Assembly (NCBI GenBank): GCA_012270975.1
Contig: JAAXHH010000141.1
Location: 279,089 to 343,088, forward strand
Origin: Candidatus Latescibacterota bacterium
GTDB taxonomy: Bacteria > JAAXHH01
Reading direction: 5' to 3'
DNA length: 64,000 nucleotides
The first letter of the stretch is position 1. Each line of letters opens with the position of its first letter. A program made the position numbers and the translations under genes. This document shows positions 53,352-63,371 of the stretch, piece after piece. The notes below the pieces were generated by a model. That model had not been told where the DNA came from, made no database searches, and was given only the letters and a program-made list of their open reading frames with translations.

Positions 53352-54839
53352 ATGAGATTATTGATCTGTACTTTCAGCGTCTTGCTGTTTGCGCAGCAAG
53401 CCCTGGCGCAGCAAGCCCTGGCGCTTACGGATGACCAGAGCAGGATTGCCGGCAGCAGCCGATCCGAAACTTTCCAGGTGGAAAGGGACGGACGGCTCGA
53501 TCTGAACACCCGGGCGGGCGATATTACCATCTCTACGTGGAGCAAAAACGAAGCGGTGGTAAACGTCCAGGGGATCCCGTCAGGCGGTGCCGATGACCTC
53601 AGAATTCGTTACGAAGGGGGCATACTGCGCGTCGACTACGACCCCAGTTTCGGGGGATGGTCGATGAATCGAAGAAGGGGCCTGCGTTTCAAGATTGATC
53701 TGCCTGCGGATTTCGACCTGGACCTGCGCACCGGCGGAGGCGATATCGAGGTCGTGGGCAATCTGGGCGGAGACGTGCGGAGTCATACTTCAGGCGGCGA
53801 CGTAACGCTCCGGGATATAGGCGGGGACGTGGAACTGACCACGTCCGGCGGCGACATCCGGGTGGGCACGGTTGGCGGCGACGTCCACCTGCAGACATCG
53901 GGGGGCGATATCCGGGTCGAGAAGGCATCGTCCGACCTGGACGTCCAGACCTCAGGCGGAGATATCCGGATCGGGCACGTCGGCAATACGCTGGAAGCCC
54001 AGACTTCCGGAGGGGACATCACCATTGAGTATGTAGGCGGAAAATCCCGTATCAGGACATCCGGAGGCGATATCGAGATAGGCGAACTTTTGGAGAACGC
54101 CCGTATCACCACGTCCGGCGGCGACATCGAACTGCGCGACGCCAAGGGGGAATTGCAGGTGAAAACCGCCGGGGGCGAGTTGGAGCTCCTGAACGTAACG
54201 GGGTCAATCGACGCACGTACCGCGGGCGGCGAGATCCTGGCCGAAATCACTCCGGAAGGATCCAAGGGCAGCTCGCTCATTTCGGCCGGCGGCGACATCG
54301 TACTCTACGTGGATCCGGAAGCGCGGGCGACCATCGAAGCGAGGATCCGCGTCGACAAGCGATCGAGGTTTGGGGTGTATCAAATGCGCCCTCCTCCAAG
54401 TGGAAACGCGCCTACAATTATCGAAATTCCCGAGATTCCGACGATAGACCCGAATCAGTCGGTTACAGAGATCGACGAGGAAAAGTTGCAGGAGATTATA
54501 GAGAAGCTGACGCAAAGCGTGAACGAGGCGGTACAGTTATCGGCCGAAGAGGCGCAACGGTTGCTACAAGAGATTCAACAGGATTTGCAGGCAGCACAGC
54601 GGGATTTACAGGCAGTACAGAAGAAGTCGGTCGAATCGCAGAAGAAGATGATCCAGCTCCGGAACACCGCCAGAGGCACCCTGCGATACAAGATCCGTTC
54701 CGATTTCGAAGCCGAGCGCTACGAGGAAGACGCGGAAGAAAGGGAGATCAGCGCTACGTACATGCTCAACGGCGGCGGCGCCAGGATCTGGCTCGAGACC
54801 AGCGACAGCAACATAGAGATACGCGAACTGGACAAGTAA
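53352..54839 (+). CDS. DUF4097-type beta-solenoid protein with coiled coil
   Basis: A 495-residue exported protein: signal peptide ending near AQQALA. From about residue 115 to 325 the chain is a repeat of about 20 residues with TSGGDI at the turn (for example VRSHTSGGDVTLRDIGG), as in DUF4097 right-handed beta-helices. Residues about 375-440 are a coiled coil (EEKLQEIIEKLTQSVNEAVQ onwards), then a short strand region to the C-terminus. AGGAGG precedes the ATG. Third gene of the ECF operon, so probably a surface or envelope output of that sigma system; no function is established for DUF4097. Confidence 0.88.
   Translation: MRLLICTFSVLLFAQQALAQQALALTDDQSRIAGSSRSETFQVERDGRLDLNTRAGDITISTWSKNEAVVNVQGIPSGGADDLRIRYEGGILRVDYDPSFGGWSMNRRRGLRFKIDLPADFDLDLRTGGGDIEVVGNLGGDVRSHTSGGDVTLRDIGGDVELTTSGGDIRVGTVGGDVHLQTSGGDIRVEKASSDLDVQTSGGDIRIGHVGNTLEAQTSGGDITIEYVGGKSRIRTSGGDIEIGELLENARITTSGGDIELRDAKGELQVKTAGGELELLNVTGSIDARTAGGEILAEITPEGSKGSSLISAGGDIVLYVDPEARATIEARIRVDKRSRFGVYQMRPPPSGNAPTIIEIPEIPTIDPNQSVTEIDEEKLQEIIEKLTQSVNEAVQLSAEEAQRLLQEIQQDLQAAQRDLQAVQKKSVESQKKMIQLRNTARGTLRYKIRSDFEAERYEEDAEEREISATYMLNGGGARIWLETSDSNIEIRELDK
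53391..53420 (+). repeat. Exact 15-bp duplication in the signal peptide
   Basis: GCGCAGCAAGCCCTG appears twice in tandem (53391-53405, 53406-53420), encoding AQQAL twice in the signal-peptide cleavage region. Confidence 0.9.
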
Positions 54840-54877
54840 GGTAGCGGCACCTGCCGGACGCGACCTGGCCGAAACAT

Positions 54878-56017
54878 TCAACTCGTCTCCCGTATCACCC
54901 GCTGCGCCGCGGCGACGCCCGCACCGGATTCGAAATCGTACCCGTGGCGGCTCAGGCCGTGCTCGAGGGCCGTAAGGGCGACGATCATGTCCGTCGGGGC
55001 CACATCGTAACCCAGGTGGGCGATGCGGATGTACTTGCCCCTGTAGTGATCCATCCCGTTGGCGATGGTCACGCCGCACTCCTGCTTGATCGTCTTCAGC
55101 AGATCGGAACCGTCGATACCGGGTGGCATGACGACCGAAGTCAGCACGTTGGATGGCCTGCGGGCGAAGAGATTCAGGCCAAGGGCCGCGACGCCCGCGC
55201 GGGTCACCAGGGCGTTTCGCTCGTGAATCCGGTAGATTTCCTCCAGGCCGAGTTCCTTCATCATCCTCAGCGACTCGGCCAGTCCCATGAGCAGCGACAC
55301 GGCCGGCGTATAGGGTGTGAGCCCCTTCGTGAACGAATCCCGGGCCCGTTTCAGGTTCAGATAGTAGGAAGGCTGGCGGTTGCCTTCGATGCGCTGCCAC
55401 GCCCGCTCGCTGACGCTGATGAAGGCCAGTCCGGGCGGGATCATGAGTGCCTTCTGCGAACCCGTGAGGGCGATGTCGACGTGCCAGTCGTCCGTCCTTA
55501 GTTCATTGGCGCCCAGGCCGCTGATGGCATCCACGACCAGGTAGCAGCCATGACCGCGGGCGACGCGGCCCAGTGCTTCGATATCGTGCAGCACGCCCGT
55601 CGATGTCTCACTGTGGGTGGCCAGCACGGCTTCGAAGGGTCCCTGTTCTCCCAGGATACGGTCGACCGCGTCGGGATCCACGGCTGTCCCCCACTCCACA
55701 TCGAGCGTCACGGCGTCCAGGCCGAAGGTCTCGCACAATTCGACCCATCTTCCGCCGAATTTGCCGCCGCTGATCGCCAGCACCCGGTCACCCGGCGAAA
55801 GCAGGTTGACGACTGCGGCTTCCATGGCACCGCTGCCCGAGGCCGTGAGCACAAGCACGTCGTTCGTCGTTTGAAATACGTGCTGGAGGTCCGCCGTTAC
55901 CCGCCTGAGCAGTTCGCTGAACTCGCTGGAGCGGTGGGTGAGGATCGGTTCCGACATCTTCTGGACGACACGGTCGGGAACCGGTGTGGGTCCGGGGGCG
56001 AAGTTGGTTACCTTCAC
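54878..56017 (-). CDS. Class V aminotransferase (serine/alanine-glyoxylate type)
   Basis: A 379-residue PLP enzyme of the alanine-glyoxylate/serine-pyruvate/phosphoserine branch. The PLP lysine lies in LTGSQKALMIPPGLAFIS; the N-terminus KVTNFAPGPTPVPDRV and the ligand-binding HRSSEF are typical. The start is GTG at 56017. It probably converts an amino acid such as serine, alanine or glycine with a 2-oxoacid; glyoxylate is a candidate amino acceptor, which is inference. Converges on the ECF operon. Confidence 0.92.
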   Translation of the reverse strand: MKVTNFAPGPTPVPDRVVQKMSEPILTHRSSEFSELLRRVTADLQHVFQTTNDVLVLTASGSGAMEAAVVNLLSPGDRVLAISGGKFGGRWVELCETFGLDAVTLDVEWGTAVDPDAVDRILGEQGPFEAVLATHSETSTGVLHDIEALGRVARGHGCYLVVDAISGLGANELRTDDWHVDIALTGSQKALMIPPGLAFISVSERAWQRIEGNRQPSYYLNLKRARDSFTKGLTPYTPAVSLLMGLAESLRMMKELGLEEIYRIHERNALVTRAGVAALGLNLFARRPSNVLTSVVMPPGIDGSDLLKTIKQECGVTIANGMDHYRGKYIRIAHLGYDVAPTDMIVALTALEHGLSRHGYDFESGAGVAAAQRVIRETS

Positions 56018-56030
56018 GCGATCTCCGTTT

Positions 56031-56096
56031 GAGCGCGGTAAATACGGGGCTGGAACGCGGTCAGTGGGAGGTTAAAGCGCGGTCAACGCGATCCGG
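56031..56096. repeat. Three degenerate 22-bp repeats at the end of the TPR gene
   Basis: Units 56031-56052, 56053-56074 and 56075-56096 share a GCGCGGT or ACGCGGT core at exact 22-bp spacing; units 1 and 2 agree at about 14 of 22 positions. The stop codon of the TPR gene (56072-56074) lies in the second unit. Moderate evidence only. Confidence 0.55.
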
Positions 56097-56743
56097 GCAT
56101 CCCTGGCATAAGGCGTGGTTTCGTAGGTTTCGACGACGCGGTCGTAAATGGCCCTGGCCTGTTCCTTCTGATCCGCGGCCTTGTAACACCGCGCGGCGTC
56201 GAGCAGAAAACCCGGGGCAAGGTAGCTGTCCGGGTCTTCGTCCGCCAAGTCGAGGTACTGGCGGGCCGCCTCCTCGTACTTCTCTTCCTCTTCGTCGCAG
56301 GCGGCAATGCCCGAACGGGCGGTCACCTCGTACATGGCGTTATCCCTCCCGTACTCGTCCAGGTACGTTTTATAGTACGTGCGCGCCTTTTCGAAGTCGC
56401 CCGCCTGGAAACAGGCGTTGGCGAGTTCGATCGTTGCTTCAAGGGCAAGGGCGGTCCCGCCGTACTCGTTCACGACCCGCTCGAATATGGGAATGGCGTC
56501 TTCATAGCGGTTGTCCTGCATGGCCGTCTGGCCCGGCGCGATGATCCTGCCCGCTTCAACCAGGTCGACGGTCTGCTTATTCGACAAGTAGTACCAGCCT
56601 GCCACGCAGACGATCACCAGAATCACGGCCGCGGCAAGCGGTTTCCAGTGTTTATCGATTTCGTTGCTTACTTCATACAGCCACAGTATGAATCGATCTT
56701 CCTTCATCTCACGACGGCTGATGCGCCGCCTCGTTCTTGCCAT
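56072..56743 (-). CDS. Membrane-anchored TPR protein (YfgM-like)
   Basis: A 223-residue protein with one transmembrane helix near residues 35-52 (PLAAAVILVIVCVAGWYYLS) and a periplasmic TPR array (about residues 75-223), for example DNRYEDAIPIFERVVNEYGG, ACFQAGDFEKARTYYKTYLDEYG and AARCYKAADQKEQARAIYDRVVETYE. The fold resembles YfgM, a helper at the SecYEG translocon in other bacteria; this assignment is by layout only. The ATG at 56743 has GGAGG upstream. Confidence 0.85.
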   Translation of the reverse strand: MARTRRRISRREMKEDRFILWLYEVSNEIDKHWKPLAAAVILVIVCVAGWYYLSNKQTVDLVEAGRIIAPGQTAMQDNRYEDAIPIFERVVNEYGGTALALEATIELANACFQAGDFEKARTYYKTYLDEYGRDNAMYEVTARSGIAACDEEEEKYEEAARQYLDLADEDPDSYLAPGFLLDAARCYKAADQKEQARAIYDRVVETYETTPYARDARIALTAL

Positions 56744-57087
56744 CGACCGGGTCCTCCAGGATAACCTTTACGTAATTCCGCAGGTTACAATTCGGTGTGA
56801 ATCGCGCGGATCGAACGTCCTAACCCACGCTGGTCAAATGTCGTCAGGCGCGCAGGGCGAAACGTCGAACCGACAACGTTTGCGACCCCTGCCGCAAAGC
56901 CTAAAACATATAAGAGAATCAGGGCTTTTCGTCAAGGGGTTTCTATGGAGTTTTAACTTGACAACAAGCGTCTTTGGCGTATTTTACGAGGCACAAGTTG
57001 GGTTTTGAACACGACGAAATCCGGCCGGTTTCGTGAACGGTAGATCACGTCCTGCGCGGGATATCCTCGTTTTATAAGGAGAGGTCG
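56744..57087. other. Divergent intergenic region before ilvB
   Basis: Holds the plus-strand promoter at 56958-56985 and a leader of about 95 bases before ilvB. I see no leader peptide rich in Leu/Ile/Val and no T-box, so attenuation is not evident. The palindrome AAATCCGGCCGGTTT is present at about 57017-57031. Confidence 0.5.
56958..56985 (+). promoter_or_regulatory. sigma-70-type promoter for the ilv-leu operon
   Basis: TTGACA (56958-56963), 16-base spacer, TATTTT (56980-56985), about 102 bases upstream of the ilvB ATG. Confidence 0.6.
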
Positions 57088-58827
57088 ATGAAACTGTCGG
57101 GTGCTGAAATTGTCATAGAGTGTCTTAAGAAAGAAGGGGTCGATGTCGTTTTCGGATATCCCGGCGGCGTGGTGATCCCGACTTATGACGTTATTCAGCG
57201 CACCACCGGCCTGAAGCACATCCTCGTGCGCCACGAGCAGGGTGCGACCCACATGGCGGACGGCTATGCGCGGGCGACCGGCAAACCCGGTGTGGTCCTC
57301 GTCTCCTCCGGCCCCGGTGCCACAAATACGGTAACCGGTATCGCGACCGCGTACATGGATTCGATCCCGATGATCGTGATCACGGGCCAGGTACCGGTGC
57401 ACCTGATCGGCAACGACGCCTTCCAGGAATCGGATACCGTGGGCATCACCCGGCCGATCACGAAACACAACTTCCTGATCAAGGAAACCGAAGACATCGC
57501 GCAGGTTTTCGCCGAGGCGTTTCATATCGCGACGACCGGCAGGCCCGGTCCCGTCCTGATCGACGTGCCCAAGGACGTCCAGATCGGGGAAGCCGAGTTC
57601 TCGTACCCGGAACGGCCGGACATCCGCGGGTACAAGCCCAGGACCGAAGGACATCCGAAGCAGATCCGCAAGGCGGCGGAGATGCTCACCTCGGCCAGGA
57701 AACCGGTGATCTACGTCGGCGGCGGCGCGATCATCTCCGAGGCGTCGGAGGAAATCCGTACGCTGGCCCGCAAGCTCAACGCGCCGGTGACGACGACGCT
57801 GATGGGACTCGGCGCCTACCCGGAAAGCGATCCGCTTTCGCTCAAGATGCTCGGCATGCACGGCACCTGGTATGCGAATACCGCCGTGATGATGTGCGAC
57901 CTGCTGGTCTGCATCGGCGCCCGGTTCGACGACCGGGTGACCGGCAAGCTGGAGGAGTTTTCGCCCAATTCGAAGAAGATCCACATCGACATCGATCCGT
58001 CGTCCCTCAACAAGAATGTGCGGGTGGACCTTCCCATCGTGGGCGACGTGAAGAAAGTGCTGCAGCAGCTGATTCCCCTGGTGGAACGGGCTGACACGGC
58101 GGAGTGGCTCAAGCTGATCGACGAGTGGAAGCGCGACCATCCGCTGACTTACGCGAACACGATCGGGCTCCACGAGGAAGGACTCGAGGGCGTCGACCGG
58201 GAAACCGTCGAGAAGGAGACGGATCACCTGCCGCTGTGCGCCCAGTATGCCATAGAACGGATTGGGGAGCTTACGAAGGGCGAGGCCTTCGTGGTCACCG
58301 ACGTCGGCCAGCACCAGATGTGGGCGGCCCAGTGGTACGGTTTTTCGAATCCCCGGTCGATGATCACCTCCGGCGGGCTCGGCACCATGGGCTTCGGACT
58401 GCCCGCGGCGATCGGCGCCCAGTTCGCCTTTCCCGACCGCGATGTCATCGTGTTTTCGGGCGACGGCAGCATCCAGATGAACATCCAGGAAATGGCCACG
58501 GCCGTGGCCTGCGGACTGCCCATCAAGATCGTGCTGCTGAACAACGGCTACCTCGGCATGGTTCGCCAGTGGCAGGAGTTGTTTTACGCCCAGCGCTACT
58601 CGGAGGTGGACCTGCGCGATTCCAACCCGGATTTCGTGAAACTGGCGGAGGCCTACGGCGCCGTGGGAATTCGGGTCTTCAAGGATGAAGACGTGGAAGG
58701 CGCCTGGGTGGAGGCCAGCAAGGTCAAGGACCGCCCCGTGATGCTCGACATGGTGATCGCCGAAGAAGGCAACGTGTATCCCATGATCCCCGCGGGGGCC
58801 GCGTCCCACGAGATGATCGAGGAATAA
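57088..58827 (+). CDS. ilvB: Acetolactate synthase large subunit
   Basis: Catalytic subunit of 579 residues that makes acetolactate or acetohydroxybutyrate, first common step of branched-chain amino acid synthesis. The ThDP-activating Glu is in [20 protein letters not shown] (about residue 50). The FAD-domain and the ThDP/Mg motif [16 protein letters not shown] and [16 protein letters not shown] are present. AAGGAGAGG precedes the ATG. First gene of the operon that runs through ilvN, ilvC, leuA and leuB. Confidence 0.97.
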   Translation: MKLSGAEIVIECLKKEGVDVVFGYPGGVVIPTYDVIQRTTGLKHILVRHEQGATHMADGYARATGKPGVVLVSSGPGATNTVTGIATAYMDSIPMIVITGQVPVHLIGNDAFQESDTVGITRPITKHNFLIKETEDIAQVFAEAFHIATTGRPGPVLIDVPKDVQIGEAEFSYPERPDIRGYKPRTEGHPKQIRKAAEMLTSARKPVIYVGGGAIISEASEEIRTLARKLNAPVTTTLMGLGAYPESDPLSLKMLGMHGTWYANTAVMMCDLLVCIGARFDDRVTGKLEEFSPNSKKIHIDIDPSSLNKNVRVDLPIVGDVKKVLQQLIPLVERADTAEWLKLIDEWKRDHPLTYANTIGLHEEGLEGVDRETVEKETDHLPLCAQYAIERIGELTKGEAFVVTDVGQHQMWAAQWYGFSNPRSMITSGGLGTMGFGLPAAIGAQFAFPDRDVIVFSGDGSIQMNIQEMATAVACGLPIKIVLLNNGYLGMVRQWQELFYAQRYSEVDLRDSNPDFVKLAEAYGAVGIRVFKDEDVEGAWVEASKVKDRPVMLDMVIAEEGNVYPMIPAGAASHEMIEE

Positions 58828-58906
58828 ACACGTGAATTTGGCCGGGCGGTGTCCCGGCGGAAAAAACAGGCCGGACGGATCGTCCCGGCAGGGAGTGGAT
58901 TGTACC

Positions 58907-59467
58907 ATGGCACGCCATACCATATCCATGGTGGTCGAAAACCGGTTCGGGGTCCTGGCCCGCATCTCCGGGCTGTTCAGCGGACGCGGTTTCAACATCG
59001 ACAGCATCGCCGTCGGCGAAGCCGCGGAACCCGGCACGGCGCGCATGACCATCGTCACCCAGGGTGACGAGATGATCATCGAACAGATCATCAAGCAGTT
59101 GAATCGCCTGGTGGACGTGATCCGGGTCGTGGACCTGACCGGCGAGAACTACATCAACCGGGAACTCGCGCTGATCAAGGTGAACGCCAACCAGGCCACG
59201 CGGCAGGAGCTCGTGCAGATCGCCGATATCTTCAAGGCGAAGATCGTCGACATCAACCAGAAGACGATCATGCTGGAAGCCACGGGCAACGAGGACAAGA
59301 TCGACGCCGTCATCAGCATGGTGCGGCCCTTTGGTGTGCGCGAGATCGCACGGACCGGCCGGGTGGCGCTGGCCCGCGAATCGACCAGCAAGGACACCCC
59401 GTCACCGGAAGCCCCGCTTCCCGTCTGGGAGCGGGAACGCAAGAAGATCACCGCCGACCTGGCCTGA
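58907..59467 (+). CDS. ilvN: Acetolactate synthase small (regulatory) subunit
   Basis: A 186-residue regulatory subunit. The ACT domain opens [20 protein letters not shown], with the binding-site segment [20 protein letters not shown]; the second half (about residues 85-170) is the C-terminal domain ending [20 protein letters not shown]. It mediates valine feedback inhibition. Start at 58907 is preferred because the domain begins there; GGGAG lies upstream. The 79-base gap to ilvB is GC-rich with a hairpin-like GGCCGGGCGGTGTCCCGGC. Confidence 0.95.
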   Translation: MARHTISMVVENRFGVLARISGLFSGRGFNIDSIAVGEAAEPGTARMTIVTQGDEMIIEQIIKQLNRLVDVIRVVDLTGENYINRELALIKVNANQATRQELVQIADIFKAKIVDINQKTIMLEATGNEDKIDAVISMVRPFGVREIARTGRVALARESTSKDTPSPEAPLPVWERERKKITADLA

Positions 59468-59547
59468 CCGCCGGTCCGGCACGCGACTGGATCACCGCCG
59501 TACGGCCTGACCAAGCATGGCCGCAGGTACGGCATGAAGGAGAACCA

Positions 59548-60543
59548 ATGGCTCGATTGTATTACGATCAGGACGCCGACCTGGGCATACTGGACGGCAA
59601 GACCATCGCGGTTGTCGGCTACGGCAGCCAGGGACACGCCCACGCCCTTTCCCTGCGCGATTCCGGACTGAACGTCATCGTGGGACTGCGTAAGGGCGGC
59701 TCGTGGGACCAGGCCGTGGAGGACGGATTCGAGCCCCGTACCGTGGAGCAGGCGGCCGCCGAGGCCGACATCATCATGATGCTGGTCAACGACGAGCTTC
59801 AGTCCCGTCTTTTCAATGACTTCGTTGCGCCGAACCTGGCGGAGGGCAACGCCCTGGCCTTCGCCCACGGGTTCAACATCCATTTCAACCAGGTCGTCCC
59901 GCCCGAGAACGTGGACGTCTTCATGGTCGCGCCCAAGGGACCGGGCCACCTCGTACGCCGGGTCTTTGAGGAAGGCGGCGGGGTTCCGTGCCTGCTCGCG
60001 GTCCACCAGGACCACACGGGCCGCGCCCGCGACATCGGCCTGGCCTATGCCAAGGGCATCGGCGGCACCCGGGGCGGGGTCATCGAGACGACCTTCCGAG
60101 AAGAAACCGAGACCGATCTCTTCGGCGAACAGTCCGTCCTCTGCGGCGGTACTTCCGAACTCGTCATGGCCGGTTTCGAGACGCTGGTCGAGGCGGGGTA
60201 CCAGCCCGAGGTCGCCTACTTCGAGTGCCTGCACGAACTGAAGCTCATCGTGGACCTCATGTACGAGGGCGGCATAGAAGGCATGCGGTATTCCGTCAGC
60301 AACACGGCCGAATTCGGCGACCTGACCCGCGGTCCGCGGATCGTCAACGAAGAGACCCGCGCCGAAATGAAGCGCATTCTCGCCGAAATCCAGTCCGGGG
60401 CCTTCGCCCGCGAGTGGATGCTCGAGAACCAGGCCAACGCACCCGTCATGAACGCGCTTCGGCGCAATGCGTCGGAAAAGAAGATCGTGGAAGTCGGACG
60501 GCAGTTGCGCAGCATGATGAGTTGGATTGAAGAAAAGAAGTAA
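59548..60543 (+). CDS. ilvC: Ketol-acid reductoisomerase
   Basis: Class I enzyme of 331 residues converting acetolactate with NADPH to dihydroxyisovalerate. The Rossmann segment is [20 protein letters not shown] (about residues 19-38), with the cofactor loop [10 protein letters not shown], the Mg and catalytic Glu regions in [20 protein letters not shown] and [13 protein letters not shown], and [11 protein letters not shown]. The ATG at 59548 has AAGGAG upstream. It follows ilvN by 80 bases. Confidence 0.97.
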   Translation: MARLYYDQDADLGILDGKTIAVVGYGSQGHAHALSLRDSGLNVIVGLRKGGSWDQAVEDGFEPRTVEQAAAEADIIMMLVNDELQSRLFNDFVAPNLAEGNALAFAHGFNIHFNQVVPPENVDVFMVAPKGPGHLVRRVFEEGGGVPCLLAVHQDHTGRARDIGLAYAKGIGGTRGGVIETTFREETETDLFGEQSVLCGGTSELVMAGFETLVEAGYQPEVAYFECLHELKLIVDLMYEGGIEGMRYSVSNTAEFGDLTRGPRIVNEETRAEMKRILAEIQSGAFAREWMLENQANAPVMNALRRNASEKKIVEVGRQLRSMMSWIEEKK

Positions 60544-60624
60544 AGCGTTTTCAATTCAGGCCAATCAGATATTGATCGATCATCCCGGCCGCCTGGGTCC
60601 GTCAGCCTACAGGAGCATGCGTCG

Positions 60625-62151
60625 ATGCGAAAAGTAGATATCTTCGACACCACCCTCCGTGACGGGGAGCAGGTGCCCGGCGCCTCGCTGAACCGGGGCG
60701 AGAAAATCCAGGTAGCACACCAACTGGCCGAACTCGGCGTCGACGTGATCGAAGCGGGGTTCGCCGCGTCCTCGCCCGGCGACTTCGCCGCGGTCAAGAA
60801 CATCGCCGAACAGGTCGAAGGTCCCGTAATCACGGCCCTCGCACGGGCCGTGGAATCGGACATCGTGGCCGTGGCCGAGGCCGTCAAGCCTGCCAAGCGG
60901 CCCCGGATTCACATCGTCCTGGGCACGTCCGACACCCACCTGAAGCACAAGTTCCGCAAGTCCCGCCAGCAGATCATGGACATGGGCGTGAAAGCCGTCC
61001 TCTTCGCGAAGGAACTCTGCGAAGACATCGAGTATTCGACCGAGGACGCCTCCCGGAGCGATTTCGACTACCTGTGCGAGACCGTCGAGGCCGTTATCGA
61101 CGCCGGCGCCACCGTGGTGAACATCCCCGATACGGTAGGGTACGCCGTTCCTGAACAGTGGGGCAACCTGATCTCCCGGCTCATCGCAACCGTGCCGAAT
61201 ATCGAAAAGGCCAAGGTCAGCGTACACTGCCACAACGACCTGGGCATGGCGACCGCCAATTCCCTGGCGGCCATAAAAGCGGGTGCTACCCAGGTCGAAT
61301 GTACCATCAACGGCGTGGGCGAGCGGGCGGGCAATGCCTCCCTGGAAGAGATCGTCATGGCGGTCAAGATGCGCGGCGATTTCTACGACGCGCGCACCGG
61401 CATTGAGACTACGCAGATCTATTCCACGAGCCTGCTGGTGCGGGACCTGATGCACATGCCCGTGCAACGCAACAAGGCCATCGTGGGCAGCAACGCCTTC
61501 GCCCATTCCTCCGGCATACACCAGGACGGCTTCCTGAAGCACCGGGAAAACTACGAGATCATGAGCCCGGCGGATGTGGGCATCGAGAAGAGCGACATCG
61601 TGCTGACGGCGAGATCCGGCCGGCACGCCTTGAGACACCGGCTCGAGCTGCTGGGCTATACGTACGACGAAAGCCAGAAGGAAGAGTTTGAAAAGGTGCA
61701 TGTGCGCTTCCTGAACGTGGCGGACCGGCAGAAGGAGGTGGCGGACGAAGACCTCCACCGGCTCGTGACCGACACGCCCGTGGAAGTGCCCGAACAGTAC
61801 CTGCTCGAGGATTTCAGGGTAACCTCCTCTCACTCCGGTCAGGCTGATGCGAGTGTGCGCCTCCACGTCAGCGGCGAGACGATCGAAGAGGCGGGCGTGG
61901 GCGACAACCAGATTCTCGCCGCCCTGAACGCCGTCGACCGGATCACCAAGCTGCCCACCTACGTGAAGGACATCCAGACCTCGTCGAACGGCCGCGAAGG
62001 CGCCCACCACGTCCAGGTCAGCGTGGGGTTCCACGACCAGTCCTTCAACAGCCACGCCTCGGACACCGACGTGGTCAAAGCCAGCATCCAGGCCTACCTC
62101 CATTCCCTCAATCAACTCGTTGCCCGGCACGGCGGGCTGATCGTCGAATAA
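60625..62151 (+). CDS. leuA: 2-isopropylmalate synthase
   Basis: A 508-residue enzyme, first committed step of leucine synthesis, condensing acetyl-CoA with 2-oxoisovalerate. The catalytic TIM barrel opens FDTTLRDGEQVPGASLN; metal His are in VSVHCHNDLGMATANS. The barrel ends near residue 275 and the linker GSNAFAHSSGIHQDGFLK follows. The C-terminal LeuA-dimer regulatory domain (about 380-505) contains VTSSHSGQADASVRLHV and HHVQVSVGFHDQSFNSH, so leucine feedback is expected. AGGAG precedes the ATG. The Mn/Zn metal binding is family knowledge. Confidence 0.96.
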   Translation: MRKVDIFDTTLRDGEQVPGASLNRGEKIQVAHQLAELGVDVIEAGFAASSPGDFAAVKNIAEQVEGPVITALARAVESDIVAVAEAVKPAKRPRIHIVLGTSDTHLKHKFRKSRQQIMDMGVKAVLFAKELCEDIEYSTEDASRSDFDYLCETVEAVIDAGATVVNIPDTVGYAVPEQWGNLISRLIATVPNIEKAKVSVHCHNDLGMATANSLAAIKAGATQVECTINGVGERAGNASLEEIVMAVKMRGDFYDARTGIETTQIYSTSLLVRDLMHMPVQRNKAIVGSNAFAHSSGIHQDGFLKHRENYEIMSPADVGIEKSDIVLTARSGRHALRHRLELLGYTYDESQKEEFEKVHVRFLNVADRQKEVADEDLHRLVTDTPVEVPEQYLLEDFRVTSSHSGQADASVRLHVSGETIEEAGVGDNQILAALNAVDRITKLPTYVKDIQTSSNGREGAHHVQVSVGFHDQSFNSHASDTDVVKASIQAYLHSLNQLVARHGGLIVE

Positions 62152-62191
62152 ACAAACCAACCCTATATTCCCAGATACGCAGGAGGAACAC

Positions 62192-63244
62192 TTGTACAAT
62201 ATCGCGGTCATTCCGGGCGACGGGACCGGCCCGGAGGTCGTGCGTGAGGGGCTGAAAGTGCTCAAGGCGGCCTCGGAGAAGTTCTCATTCGACTATGAAC
62301 TCACGGAATACGATTTCGGCGGAGACCGGTACCTGAGGACGGGGGAGATCCTGCCCCGGGAGGGACTGCAGGAGCTGAGCCACTACGACGCCATCTACCT
62401 CGGCGCCATCGGACACCCGGACTGTCCGCCGGGCCTGCTCGAGAAGGGTATCCTACTCACCATCCGCTTCGAACTGGACCTCTACATCAACCTGCGTCCC
62501 GTCAAGCTGTATCCGGGTGTGGACTGCCCGCTCAAGGACAAGGGTCCCGAGGATATCGACTTTGTCGTGGTCCGGGAAAACACCGAGGACCTGTACGTCG
62601 GCGCCGGCGGCGTGTACAAGAAGGGCACGCCCGACGAGGTCGCGGTGCAGGAATCCATCAATACCCGCAAGGGCGTGGAACGCTGCCTGCGCTACGCCTT
62701 CGAGACGGCCAAGACGAGAAACAAGCAGAACAAAGTGACGCTTTGCGCAAAGACCAACGTGCTGACCTACGCCCACGATCTGTGGGAACGCGTGTTCTAC
62801 GAAGTCGCCGAGGAATATCCCGGCACCACCGCCGACTACGCTCACGTGGACGCGACCTGCATGTGGATGGTGAAGAACCCCGAGTGGTTCGACGTCATCG
62901 TCACGACCAACATGTTCGGTGACATCATCACCGACCTGGGCGCCATGATCCAGGGCGGCATGGGCATCGCCGCGGGGGGCAACATCAATCCCGAAGGGAC
63001 TTCCATGTTCGAGCCCATCGGGGGTTCGGCACCGAAATACACGGACCAGAACGTCATCAATCCCATCGCCGCCATCGCCTCTTGCCAGATGATGCTCGCG
63101 CAGCTGGGCGAAGCACAGGCCGCGGACGCCGTGGAACGAGCCATCATCGACGTGGTAAGCAACAAGATGACGAGCATGGACGCCGGCCGGATGGGATATG
63201 GCACCAGCGAAGTCGGCGACCTCGTGGCCGAGGCGGTGGGGTAG
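62192..63244 (+). CDS. leuB: 3-isopropylmalate dehydrogenase
   Basis: A 350-residue beta-decarboxylating dehydrogenase. The N-terminus is IAVIPGDGTGPEVV, the substrate-binding segment is VRENTEDLYVGAGGVYKK, and the NAD-side segments are NMFGDIITDLGAMIQGG and NINPEGTSMFEPIGGSAP. Family relatives include isocitrate and tartrate dehydrogenases; the operon context with leuA makes leuB the best call. The start is a TTG at 62192 with AGGAGG upstream. leuC and leuD are not in this operon. Confidence 0.9.
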   Translation: MYNIAVIPGDGTGPEVVREGLKVLKAASEKFSFDYELTEYDFGGDRYLRTGEILPREGLQELSHYDAIYLGAIGHPDCPPGLLEKGILLTIRFELDLYINLRPVKLYPGVDCPLKDKGPEDIDFVVVRENTEDLYVGAGGVYKKGTPDEVAVQESINTRKGVERCLRYAFETAKTRNKQNKVTLCAKTNVLTYAHDLWERVFYEVAEEYPGTTADYAHVDATCMWMVKNPEWFDVIVTTNMFGDIITDLGAMIQGGMGIAAGGNINPEGTSMFEPIGGSAPKYTDQNVINPIAAIASCQMMLAQLGEAQAADAVERAIIDVVSNKMTSMDAGRMGYGTSEVGDLVAEAVG

Positions 63245-63341
63245 GAACGGAGATGCTCATTCCAGTCAGCGGCGTGCTGTCTCGGAACGCATCTTCCGTA
63301 ATCTGCTAATCGAAACTCAAATCGGAATACGCAGCATAATC

Positions 63342-63371
63342 AAGCCCTTCGGTCTCCGGAGGGCTTATTTA
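63342..63371. terminator. Intrinsic terminator after leuB
   Basis: AAGCCCTTCGG / CCGGAGGGCTT hairpin around TCT, followed by ATTTATT on the plus strand. It touches the stop of the convergent CaiB gene (63369-63371). Confidence 0.8.

Noticed and set aside
56953..59094. 713-codon minus-strand frame over ilvB
   Set aside because: Shadow of ilvB codon bias.
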